NCBI GenBank assembly: GCA_005879675.1
Contig: VBJE01000022.1
Span: forward strand, 4,157-20,639
Length of the DNA stretch: 16,483 bases
Direction: 5' to 3'
From: Chloroflexota bacterium
GTDB lineage: Bacteria > Chloroflexota > Dormibacteria > Dormibacterales > Dormibacteraceae
The notes below the pieces were generated by a model, which ran no database searches, was not told where the DNA came from, and saw nothing but the letters and a program-made list of their open reading frames with translations. Below, one piece after another: positions 6,420-12,587 of this stretch. Every line of letters begins with the position of its first letter. Within the stretch, counting starts at the first letter, position 1. Both the position numbers and the translations under genes were made by a program.

Positions 6420-8578
6420 GCGAGACGCCTCGGTCTCACTCTAGATAGAAGGACGATCAAGAGCGCCAGCACCGCGGCGGGCAGCGCGAAGCCGTAGGCA
6501 AGGTAGGGCAGCAGGCGCGCGTGGCTCTCGCTGGGGACGATCGGGACCGCCACACCCTTGGACCGCACCACCGGAGGGGCGGTCGAGGGCCCTGTCCGGG
6601 CGAAGGCTCGACTCGCAGCGGCGCCGGCCTTGCGCAGGGAGCCGTCGGGCTTGTAAAGGCCGAACTTTTCGACGGTGATTCCGGGCTTCTGCGTCCAGTA
6701 GTCGTCGAGCGTCCACCACACGCCGGCGCCGACAAAGCCGTCCGGCTCGGTGTCGAAGTTGGCGGAAATCTGCTGGTAGTAGGTGTTGAAGACGCGCAGC
6801 TGCTGGTTCTCGTCGTATGCGTTGTCCGCCCAGTGGCCGTACTCGAGAACCATGATCGGCTTCTTCGGATAGGCCTTGTGAGCCTGCTGGAGAAACGTCT
6901 GCACGACCAGGCCCGAGAGCCGGCCGCCGTAGAGGACGCCGTAGTAGACGGTGAAGCCAGCGACGTCAAGTCCGGCGCTTGTGTTGTCGGTGGGGTCGGT
7001 GCCATACATCGCTTGACCCGTCAGCCGAGTGCCGTCGATCCTGCGATCGAGCGCGTGAAGTGTCCTGAGGGCGCCCGCCCGGTCGCCGGATCCCCCCGAC
7101 TCGTTGGCAAAGCCGTGAAAGAGCACGCTCGGCCGGTTGAAGTCGCGAAGGTCCATCTCGGCAAGCATCTGCTGCGGGACGCCGCGGTCCAGCGCGATCG
7201 AAAACGTTTGCGGCGAGTAGTGATAGAGGGGAATCTCTTCCCAGATGGCGAGCCCAAGCCGATCCGCGAGCAGGGCAAACATCTGGTTTGGCGGATGGTG
7301 GTCAACGCGGATGAGGTCCGCGTGGATGTCGACCGCGCGCTTGAGGATCGACTGGATCTCGGCTGGTGAGCTGAGCGGACCGCCGGCCGGCACACCCTTG
7401 GGGGCAGTCACCTGCCTTTCTTCGTGGAGCGCGACGCCGTTGAACGCGATCGGCAGGCCGTTGAGCAGCAGCCGCGGCGCGCCCGAGTCCACCTTGATCT
7501 GTCTGAGCCCGAAGCTGGTGTAGAGATCGTCCACCGGCTGGTTGTCGGCGATCACATTCACCTGGAGTACGTACAGGGCCGGAAAGCTGGGGGCCCAAAG
7601 GTCGGCGGATCGAATGGAGAACGGTGCCGCGACCCGGAACACGGAGTCGCCCCTCACGTTCCCGAGGTCCAGCGTGCGGTCGAGCAGAGGTTCCGCGTCG
7701 GTCGGGACGAGGCCGTTCGCCTCGGGATTGAGCAAGTTGCTCGGGTTGACCTGTGTGGGCCAGAGACGCACGCGCGCCTTGGCGGCGACGCTTCCGGTGC
7801 CTCGATGTTGGAGCACGATCGATACGTCCGCGCCGTCGAGGTGGGGAGTCACGTCGGCCCGGACCGCGCTCATCGCGGGCACCGCTTCCATCCACACGTC
7901 GCCCACGATGCCGCCGTAGTTCCACCAGTCGGCGAGGCCCCAGGGGACGATATCGTCCCGCGTCCCCCAGGTCGGGTTGTCGACTCGGACGACGAGGTTG
8001 TTGTAGGCCCCGGGAATCAAGGCTCCGGTGGCATCGAGCGCGAAAGGCGTATCGCCACCTTCGTGGTAGCCGAGATACTGGCCGTTGAGCCAGACGTCGG
8101 CGATGTAACGCACGGCGCCGAATTTGAGGATTGCGTACCTGTCGCTCCACACCGTGGGCGCCAGGAAATCAAGCCGGTAGAACCCGCCGGTAGTCGTGCT
8201 GTTCGGCGGCGGGTTGAAGGTGCCGGGGACAGAGATCGTCGACCAGGCGGAATCGTCATAGAGGACGCCGCCGCGCTGGCCCAGCTCCTTGGTGATCGCC
8301 TTCAGCGAGCTCTTGCGGTCTTGCAGGCTGAGGTTGGTGTCGATCGGCTCCGGGTCGAAGCGCCACTGGCCGCCCAGTTCGGCCCGGAGGCGAGGCTGGC
8401 GGTCAAACGTCGGTACCGGCTGCCCGGACTGGAACGCCACAGCCCCGCCCGGCTCGTCCTGGAAGGAGAGCGTGGTCGGGAGGTCCGAGCGCCCTCCGCC
8501 CAGGACCAGGCTGCAACCCGGCGCCACGAGCGCCAGCACCAGGCACGCCACGATTGCGACCGCACATCTGTTCGCCAC
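6413..8578 (-). CDS. Surface-anchored glycoside hydrolase family 2 enzyme
   Basis: This 721-residue exo-glycosidase resembles beta-galactosidases and beta-glucuronidases. An N-terminal signal ends in a lipobox-like APGC (Cys22), so it should be exported and lipidated. A jelly-roll sugar-binding domain (about 70-235) contains FGAVRYIADVWLNGQYLGYHEGG. An immunoglobulin-like domain (about 236-362) and a TIM barrel (about 365-660) follow. The catalytic acid/base is Glu493 in FNRPSVLFHGFANES, matching the family N-x-P-S-V...NE pattern, and the nucleophile is Glu579 in KPIMVLEYG. A hydrophobic segment (about 689-712) ends in a basic tail, so the C-terminus also looks membrane-anchored. The substrate cannot be told. 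The start is GTG at 8578 with GAGG eight bases upstream. It is the first gene of the minus-strand cluster and diverges from the DUF3175 gene. Confidence 0.87.
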   Translation of the reverse strand: MANRCAVAIVACLVLALVAPGCSLVLGGGRSDLPTTLSFQDEPGGAVAFQSGQPVPTFDRQPRLRAELGGQWRFDPEPIDTNLSLQDRKSSLKAITKELGQRGGVLYDDSAWSTISVPGTFNPPPNSTTTGGFYRLDFLAPTVWSDRYAILKFGAVRYIADVWLNGQYLGYHEGGDTPFALDATGALIPGAYNNLVVRVDNPTWGTRDDIVPWGLADWWNYGGIVGDVWMEAVPAMSAVRADVTPHLDGADVSIVLQHRGTGSVAAKARVRLWPTQVNPSNLLNPEANGLVPTDAEPLLDRTLDLGNVRGDSVFRVAAPFSIRSADLWAPSFPALYVLQVNVIADNQPVDDLYTSFGLRQIKVDSGAPRLLLNGLPIAFNGVALHEERQVTAPKGVPAGGPLSSPAEIQSILKRAVDIHADLIRVDHHPPNQMFALLADRLGLAIWEEIPLYHYSPQTFSIALDRGVPQQMLAEMDLRDFNRPSVLFHGFANESGGSGDRAGALRTLHALDRRIDGTRLTGQAMYGTDPTDNTSAGLDVAGFTVYYGVLYGGRLSGLVVQTFLQQAHKAYPKKPIMVLEYGHWADNAYDENQQLRVFNTYYQQISANFDTEPDGFVGAGVWWTLDDYWTQKPGITVEKFGLYKPDGSLRKAGAAASRAFARTGPSTAPPVVRSKGVAVPIVPSESHARLLPYLAYGFALPAAVLALLIVLLSRVRPRRLAW

Positions 8579-8584
8579 CGGTGG
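8575..8584. promoter_or_regulatory. Palindrome at the GH2 start, in the divergent gap
   Basis: CCACCGGTGG is a perfect 10-base palindrome overlapping the GTG start of the GH2 gene. It lies in the short (50-base) gap that separates this gene from the divergent DUF3175 gene. A repressor site here could block both genes. The sequence is short and GC-rich, so chance is a fair alternative. Confidence 0.2.
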
Positions 8585-8628
8585 AACCTCACTAGGAAGC
8601 GTACGGAGCGGTCGATGTACCGGAGGGC

Positions 8629-8955
8629 GTGAGTACGCCCGGGTCCGCGTTCGTTCACGACTCTGTGGATAAGTCGCGACGGTGGTCGCGCGAAGTGACC
8701 GAGAAGAGCGACGCGCTCGACCTGGAGTCCAGCGTCTTCACGAAGGACAGTCCTCGCAGCATCGCTGAGTCGCTCAAGCAGTCCGCAGAGCAAAGCAAGC
8801 GTCGCAAGAGCGATCCGTATCGCTCCGCGATGTCGATGCTGACGTTCTACATCAACCGCGCGGGCAAGAACCTGCCGGAGGCGCGACGCGAAAAGCTCGA
8901 AGCCGCGAAGGGCGAGCTGCGTTCGCTGTACGGCAAAACCGATCGCCGCCGTTAG
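8629..8955 (+). CDS. DUF3175 family protein
   Basis: The 108-residue protein is rich in Lys, Arg, Ser and Glu and has no membrane segment. It carries the conserved pattern of DUF3175: RRWSREVTEKSDALDLE (17-33), VFTKDSPRSIAESLKQSAEQSKRRK (36-60) and SDPYRSAMSMLTFYINRAGKNLPEARR (61-87). The family is widespread in soil bacteria, and its function is unknown to me. The GTG at 8629 has GGAGGG only two bases upstream, which is close, but no better start precedes it. It is followed after 35 bases by the monooxygenase-like gene on the same strand. Confidence 0.85.
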   Translation: MSTPGSAFVHDSVDKSRRWSREVTEKSDALDLESSVFTKDSPRSIAESLKQSAEQSKRRKSDPYRSAMSMLTFYINRAGKNLPEARREKLEAAKGELRSLYGKTDRRR

Positions 8956-8990
8956 CGCACCCGCGATACGATCGTGTTGGAGGTGGAGTG

Positions 8991-9299
8991 ATGTTTGGCA
9001 CTATCGCGCGGTATCAGGTCAAGCCCGGGCACGAGAAGCAGTTGATGGACGAGATGGGGTCGTTCGAAGACAACCCTCCGACCGGCTGGGTGTACCACAC
9101 CGTATTTCGAAGTGCAAAGGACCCGAACGAGATCTGGATGAGCGTCGTGTTCGAAAGCGAGGAGGCGTACCGGAAGAACGCCGACAGCCCGGACATGGAT
9201 CGCGAGTACAGGAAGATGCTGGACCACCTACAGAGCGAGCCGGAGTGGCATGACGGCGAGGTGATCCACGAGGCGATGAGGCAACCCGCGAAGGGCTGA
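8991..9299 (+). CDS. Antibiotic-biosynthesis-monooxygenase-like (ABM, dimeric alpha/beta barrel) protein
   Basis: This 102-residue single-domain protein begins MFGTIARYQVKPGHEKQL, the typical first strand and helix of ABM-fold proteins. VYHTVFRSAKDPNEIWMSVVFESEEAYRKNADSP follows, with strand-helix spacing as in this ferredoxin-like fold. Such proteins act as small oxygenases, heme-degrading enzymes or stress proteins; nothing here identifies a substrate. GGAGG lies seven bases upstream of the ATG at 8991. A GTG directly before it (8988) is possible but less well spaced. It may be co-transcribed with the DUF3175 gene. Confidence 0.75.
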   Translation: MFGTIARYQVKPGHEKQLMDEMGSFEDNPPTGWVYHTVFRSAKDPNEIWMSVVFESEEAYRKNADSPDMDREYRKMLDHLQSEPEWHDGEVIHEAMRQPAKG

Positions 9300-9348
9300 C
9301 GCGATAGCGCGGATCGGCGGCGACCGGCGACCGACGACCCAACGCACT

Positions 9349-9379
9349 CACCCGGAGCCCGAGACATCAGCTCCCGGTG
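9349..9379. terminator. Hairpin between convergent genes
   Basis: CACCCGGAGC (9349-9358) pairs with GCTCCCGGTG (9370-9379) with one mismatch, around an 11-base loop. It sits in the 114-base gap between the plus-strand monooxygenase-like gene and the convergent minus-strand GlsB-type gene. That is where a two-way terminator would be expected. There is no T-tract. Confidence 0.4.
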
Positions 9380-9413
9380 AATGAGGCGCTGTCGTCCTGA
9401 GCGCGCTAGGTTG

Positions 9414-9680
9414 TCAGTATGCCGTCGAGCGGCGGCCCGCCACGAGGCGGTAGATCGCAAGCAGGATGAAAGCTCCGATGACCGCGATCACGACCGAGCC
9501 CAGGTTGAATCCAGTCACACCCCCGAATCCGAGCGCGCTCGCGATGAAGCCTCCGACCACCGCCCCGACGATCCCGATGATGGTGGTGATGATGATCCCG
9601 CCCGGGTCTTTCCCTGGCATGATCAACTTGGCGATCACGCCGGCGATCAATCCGAGCACGATCCAGCTAAGGATACCCAC
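9414..9680 (-). CDS. GlsB/YeaQ/YmgE family stress-response membrane protein
   Basis: The 88-residue, very hydrophobic protein begins MGILSWIVLGLIAGVIAKLIMPGKDPGG, as is typical of this transglycosylase-associated family. A glycine-rich second helix (about 29-48, TTIIGIVGAVVGGFIASALG) and a third helix (about 58-80) follow, ending in a short basic tail. Family members are small inner-membrane proteins linked to general and acid stress; their mechanism is not known. The start is GTG at 9680. No ribosome binding site is visible, but the protein N-terminus aligns with the family there. A weak -10-like TAGATT lies a few bases upstream, so a leaderless transcript is possible. Confidence 0.88.
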   Translation of the reverse strand: MGILSWIVLGLIAGVIAKLIMPGKDPGGIIITTIIGIVGAVVGGFIASALGFGGVTGFNLGSVVIAVIGAFILLAIYRLVAGRRSTAY

Positions 9681-9695
9681 GGCAATCTAACGTCT

Positions 9696-9713
9696 GGGTA
9701 GGGTTATCTACCC
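9696..9713. promoter_or_regulatory. Inverted repeat upstream of the GlsB-type gene
   Basis: GGGTAG (9696-9701) and CTACCC (9708-9713) form a perfect 6-base inverted repeat with a 6-base spacer, 15 bases upstream of the GTG start. It could be an operator or part of a stress promoter, but I recognise no specific regulator. Confidence 0.25.
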
Positions 9714-9824
9714 GCGTCACGATCACCTGCCCGCCGTTGCCGCGTCGAATGTGCGCTCCGTGACGTTTCCGCGGCCCTGGACACGTATCGGACCGCACAA
9801 TTGGCGAAAGCACGACTCCAGGGT

Positions 9825-9901
9825 TGGTCGGGCGGGCGAGATTTGAACTCGCGGTCTCCTGGTCCCAAACCAGGCGCTTTTCCGAGCTAAGCTACCGCCC
9901 G
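9825..9901 (-). tRNA. tRNA-Pro (anticodon TGG), CCA encoded
   Basis: On the minus strand the sequence folds as a complete cloverleaf. The acceptor arm is CGGGCGG/CCGCCCG, the D stem GCTT/AAGC, and the anticodon stem CCTGG/CCAGG with loop TTTGGGA (anticodon TGG, proline). A 5-base variable region and the T arm GCGAG/CTCGC with loop TTCAAAT follow. Discriminator A (9828) is followed by a genomically encoded CCA (9827-9825). A first base C with discriminator A is typical of bacterial tRNA-Pro. It lies 9 bases after the repeat-protein stop, on the same strand, so it is probably released from a longer transcript that also carries rph, the 3'-trimming RNase. Confidence 0.97.
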
Positions 9902-9910
9902 CGCGTCACG

Positions 9911-10228
9911 TCACCTCGAGACTTTCGCGCGCCCGACTCTAGCAGTGCTCGCGCCTCGAGCCCCGCCGATCGACAGCAGTGAGCCGGCACCGCCGATGCT
10001 CAGGATCGAGCCAGCGCTTCCGATGCTCAGGATCGAGCCTGCGCTGCCAATGCTCAGAATCGAGCCGGCGCTACCGATTGACAGCAGGGACACGAAGCTG
10101 AAAATGCTGCCCAGGCTCAGCAAGCTGTACGCGCTCAGGGCACTCCCGATGCTCGACCGGCTGCGCCAGCTCGCAAGCTCCGGCCCGGCGCGTTGACTTC
10201 GACCTATCGCCGCCAGCATCGCGATCAT
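9911..10228 (-). CDS. Serine-triplet repeat protein coupled to rdgB
   Basis: I do not recognise this 105-residue protein. A basic N-terminal part (1-24) leads into a low-complexity core in which serine recurs at almost every third residue. Residues 47-91 are five nonapeptide units of the form SIL-SIG-SAG, and 25-46 are a looser version. The end is basic (RVGRAKVSR). There is no signal peptide and no clear membrane helix. The ATG overlaps the rdgB stop as ATGA, with GGAGGA ten bases upstream, which is strong evidence for real, coupled translation on this strand. A period of three fits a solenoid, silk-like or self-assembling filament, but that is inference. The opposite strand is also open across the repeats but lacks such a start signal. 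Confidence 0.7.
   Translation of the reverse strand: MIAMLAAIGRSQRAGPELASWRSRSSIGSALSAYSLLSLGSIFSFVSLLSIGSAGSILSIGSAGSILSIGSAGSILSIGGAGSLLSIGGARGASTARVGRAKVSR
9966..10100. repeat. Five tandem 27-base repeats
   Basis: Units at 9966-9992, 9993-10019, 10020-10046, 10047-10073 and 10074-10100 follow each other without spacers. The middle three are nearly identical (CCGATGCTCAGGATCGAGCC type) and the outer two have diverged. The length is exactly nine codons and the repeat stays in frame with the serine-repeat protein. It is therefore a coding tandem array that probably grew by slippage or unequal crossing-over. Confidence 0.9.
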
Positions 10229-10821
10229 CGCGTGCTCTCCTCCACTACTGATTGCAGCGCGCCTGACCCGAGCAGCGCCCTGGCTGCCGCGGCGCGGTGG
10301 CTGTACCGGCGTTTCTCCTCGGGCGGCATCTCACCGAACGTCTTGCCTGTGCCTGGCACCAGGAAGATCGGGTCGTAGCCGAAGCCCGCCTCTCCCCTCC
10401 ATTCCGGCACCACCTCGCCCCGGCACTCTCCCTCGAAAAACCGCGTTTGCTGGCCCGAAACCGCGAGGGCGACGACGCAGACGAAGCGCGCCTCCCATGG
10501 TCGCGGCACGCCTTGCAGCCGCTGTAGCAGCTCGGCCGTCCGCTCAGTCTGCGTGGGACCCAACCGAGCCGAGCGAAGGCCGGGAAACCCGTCCAGCGCC
10601 TCTAGCTCGATCCCCGAGTCGTCGCCGATCGCGGGCAAGCCCGACGCCGCCAGCGCCGCCTCCGCCTTGAGCCGCGCGTTCTCGGCGTAGGACTCCCCCA
10701 CCTCCTCGACCCCGTTGTCGAAGGCGACCAGCTCAAAGCCCGTGCCCGCGAGCAGGTCGCGATACTCCCGCAACTTGCCGGCGTTGCCCGACGCGATGAC
10801 GAGTCGCGGTCGGTCAGGCAA
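10225..10821 (-). CDS. rdgB: RdgB/HAM1-type non-canonical purine NTP pyrophosphatase
   Basis: The 198-residue enzyme hydrolyses dITP, ITP and XTP to monophosphates, keeping deaminated purines out of DNA and RNA. Family motifs in order are SGNAGKLREY (11-20), SYAENARLKAEAA (44-56), GDDSGIELEALDGFPGLRSAR (66-86), GFGYDPIF (146-153) and YSHRAAA (173-179). The start is TTG at 10821, immediately after the rph stop (TGATTG). No other start would keep the SGNAGK motif. The rph-rdgB order is common in bacteria. The stop overlaps the ATG of the repeat-protein gene. Confidence 0.95.
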   Translation of the reverse strand: MPDRPRLVIASGNAGKLREYRDLLAGTGFELVAFDNGVEEVGESYAENARLKAEAALAASGLPAIGDDSGIELEALDGFPGLRSARLGPTQTERTAELLQRLQGVPRPWEARFVCVVALAVSGQQTRFFEGECRGEVVPEWRGEAGFGYDPIFLVPGTGKTFGEMPPEEKRRYSHRAAAARALLGSGALQSVVEESTR

Positions 10822-11556
10822 TCACAGCGACGCCAGCGCCCGCTTCTGGGCGACGATCAGCTCCTTGACGCCCTTGAACGCGAGGGCCAGCATCGAATCG
10901 AGCTCGGTGCGTGTGTAGGGCGCGCCCTCCGCTGTCGCCTGGAGCTCGACCAGGCGCCCGTCCTCGGTCATGACGCAGTTGAGGTCGGTGGAGGCGTGGA
11001 AGTCCTCCGTGTAGTCGAGATCGAGCACGGCCGTGCCCTCCACCACCCCGCAGCTGACCGCGGCCAGGTGCTGCCGCACCGGGATCTCGGAGATCATCCG
11101 CGCGTCCTTCATGCGCTTGACGGCCATGTAGAGGGCGGCGAAAGCGCCGGTGATCGAAGCCGTCCTGGTGCCGCCGTCGGCCTGGAGGACGTCGCAGTCC
11201 AGGGTGATCGTCCGCTCGCCGATCTTGCCCATGTCCACCGCCGCGCGCAGCGAACGGCCGATCAAGCGCTGGATCTCGTGGGTCCGGCCGCCGACGCGGC
11301 CCTGGATCGCCTCGCGCGCGCCCCGGTCGTGCGTCGCCCGAGGCAGCATCGAGTATTCGGCCGTGATCCAGCCCTGGCCCGTGCCCCGGCGGTGCATCGG
11401 CACCCGGTCCTCGACGCTGGCCGTGATCCACACGCGCGTCCGGCCCATCTCGATCAGGCACGAGCCCTCGGCGTGGACGTTGACGCCCAGCTCGATCTTC
11501 ACCGGTCGCAGCTGATCCGGCGCGCGCCCGTCGCGGCGCGCGGCCGTATCCGTCAT
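10822..11556 (-). CDS. rph: Ribonuclease PH
   Basis: This 244-residue phosphate-dependent 3'-5' exoribonuclease trims tRNA 3' ends and forms a hexameric ring. It shows the usual start RAPDQLRPVKIELGVNVHAEGSCLIEMGRTRVW, then SVEDRVPMHRRGTGQGWITAEYSMLPRAT. RTITLDCDVLQADGGTRTASITGAFAAL and the C-terminal DLDYTEDFHASTDLNCVMTEDGRLVELQATAEG follow, all conserved. The ATG at 11556 overlaps the tatC stop as ATGA, so translation is probably coupled; no clear ribosome binding site is seen. The frame stays open far upstream through tatC, but the conserved protein begins here. It sits on the same strand and apparently in the same transcript as the tRNA-Pro gene. Confidence 0.96.
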   Translation of the reverse strand: MTDTAARRDGRAPDQLRPVKIELGVNVHAEGSCLIEMGRTRVWITASVEDRVPMHRRGTGQGWITAEYSMLPRATHDRGAREAIQGRVGGRTHEIQRLIGRSLRAAVDMGKIGERTITLDCDVLQADGGTRTASITGAFAALYMAVKRMKDARMISEIPVRQHLAAVSCGVVEGTAVLDLDYTEDFHASTDLNCVMTEDGRLVELQATAEGAPYTRTELDSMLALAFKGVKELIVAQKRALASL

Positions 11557-12302
11557 CGTCCGAGAAGTTTCAGTAATAGCGCGGTGCCCTCGAAGAAGAG
11601 ATAAAGCGGGACGAACATGATCATAGGCGTCAGCGGATCTACACCCGGCGTAAGGAAGTTCGCCAGGATGCCCAGGGCGAGAAACCAGTAAGGACGGCGC
11701 TTGTAGAGCCAGCGGCTGTTGATGATCCGCAGCATGCCGAGGACAAACAGCACGACAGGCAGCTCGAAGACCAGGCCGAACCCGAGCACCATGATCAGGA
11801 CGAAGCCCACGAGCTCGGTGATGTCGGGTAGGTAGGTCACGTCCGACGGCGTCAGCGAGTTCAGGACGTGGATGTACAGGGGCAGGGCGAACATGGCGAC
11901 GCCGACACCGAGCGCGAAGAAGAAGATGGTCGAGACGACGAGCGGGAGCACGAACTTGCGCTCGTGCGGGTGAAGCCCGGGGCTGACGAACCACCAGACC
12001 TGCTGGATGATCACCGGCGCCGCGAGCACGACGCCGATGTACATCGCCACCTTGAGCTGGAGGAGCACGCCGCCGCCCGGCTGGAGGTAGATCGCGTGAC
12101 CGATGCCCGCGCGCTCGACGAGGAAGGTGATCACGTGCCCCGCGATGAAGATGGCCGCAATCGTCGTTACGCCCCACGCGATGAGGGAGATGATCAGCAT
12201 GCGACGGAGCGCCTCGAGGTGCTCGATGACCGACATCCGCTGCTCCTCGAGCGGAGCCCCGGTGCCGGGGCCGCGTTGGAGGACCCTGTCTAGGAGCGCC
12301 AC
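11553..12302 (-). CDS. tatC: Sec-independent (Tat) protein translocase subunit TatC
   Basis: The 249-residue polytopic protein recognises twin-arginine signal peptides. After an N-terminal cytoplasmic segment it has the conserved MSVIEHLEALRRML (23-36), then six predicted membrane helices. The periplasmic-loop motif FVSPGLHPHERKFVLPLV and the FELPVVLFVLGML segment are typical of TatC. The C-terminal half has LTPGVDPLTPMIMFVPLYLFFE, as usual. The start is GTG at 12302, seven bases after the tatA stop codon begins its end, so the pair is co-transcribed. No tatB is seen, which matches minimal TatA-TatC systems in which TatA serves both roles. Confidence 0.95.
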   Translation of the reverse strand: MALLDRVLQRGPGTGAPLEEQRMSVIEHLEALRRMLIISLIAWGVTTIAAIFIAGHVITFLVERAGIGHAIYLQPGGGVLLQLKVAMYIGVVLAAPVIIQQVWWFVSPGLHPHERKFVLPLVVSTIFFFALGVGVAMFALPLYIHVLNSLTPSDVTYLPDITELVGFVLIMVLGFGLVFELPVVLFVLGMLRIINSRWLYKRRPYWFLALGILANFLTPGVDPLTPMIMFVPLYLFFEGTALLLKLLGR

Positions 12303-12308
12303 GGGCGC

Positions 12309-12539
12309 TTAGTTGGAGGTCTTAGCCTCGGACGTCGAGCCCTTGGCCGTGGTGTCGGCTGGAGTCTGGGGCTCGGCCTTGGTGGCGTTGGTCACCTCGC
12401 TGGTGATCTCACTCGTCGCCTTGCGGAACTCCCGCATCGCCTTGCCCACGGCGTTGCCCAGCTCGGGCAGGCGGCCGGGGCCGAAGATGATCAGCACGAT
12501 GACGAGGATGACGGCCAGCCAGATGGGGTGAAAGGGCAT
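12309..12539 (-). CDS. tatA: Sec-independent (Tat) translocase pore subunit TatA
   Basis: The 76-residue protein has one N-terminal membrane helix (about 5-20) and the hinge motif FGPGRLPELG (19-28). An amphipathic helix (GNAVGKAMREFRKATSE) and a polar Thr/Ala/Lys tail follow, the standard TatA layout. It forms the translocation assembly with TatC. The ATG at 12539 has no ribosome binding site; a perfect TATAAT sits 8 bases upstream, so the mRNA is probably leaderless or nearly so. tatC follows after six bases. Confidence 0.94.
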   Translation of the reverse strand: MPFHPIWLAVILVIVLIIFGPGRLPELGNAVGKAMREFRKATSEITSEVTNATKAEPQTPADTTAKGSTSEAKTSN

Positions 12540-12547
12540 CTGAGGCG

Positions 12548-12553
12548 ATTATA
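12548..12553 (-). promoter_or_regulatory. -10 box of the tatA-tatC-rph-rdgB transcript
   Basis: TATAAT on the minus strand lies 8 bases before the tatA ATG, which puts the expected transcription start within about two bases of the start codon. No convincing -35 hexamer is visible at 16-18 bases. If used, this separates the tatA-to-tRNA-Pro unit from the cyclophilin gene upstream. Confidence 0.5.
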
Positions 12554-12555
12554 GG

Positions 12556-12574
12556 CCCGGGTTTGTAAGCCGGG
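12556..12574 (-). terminator. Weak hairpin after the cyclophilin gene
   Basis: CCCGG and CCGGG form a 5-base-pair stem with a 9-base loop, 13 bases past the cyclophilin stop and just before the tatA -10 box. There is no T-tract. It may partly terminate the upstream transcript; the evidence is weak. Confidence 0.25.
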
Positions 12575-12587
12575 GGTCAGAGCGGCT

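Noticed and set aside
7424..8632. A 402-codon plus-strand open frame opposite the GH2 gene
   Set aside because: The GH2 frame on the minus strand has intact domains and both catalytic glutamates. This frame is its antisense shadow with Arg/His-rich composition.
9966..10100. CRISPR array or iteron-type replication origin
   Set aside because: The 27-base units are directly adjacent without spacers and are an exact multiple of three in an open frame. There is no cas or replication gene nearby, so this is a coding tandem repeat.
9945..10196. A plus-strand frame through the 27-base repeats (repeating IEPALPMLR)
   Set aside because: It has no ribosome binding site and no neighbouring gene on that strand, while the minus-strand frame is coupled to rdgB with a good ribosome binding site.
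10822..12177. A single 451-codon frame covering RNase PH and much of tatC
   Set aside because: The conserved RNase PH protein begins at 11556. The upstream part is an Arg/Pro-rich out-of-frame reading of tatC, whose own frame encodes a clear membrane protein.
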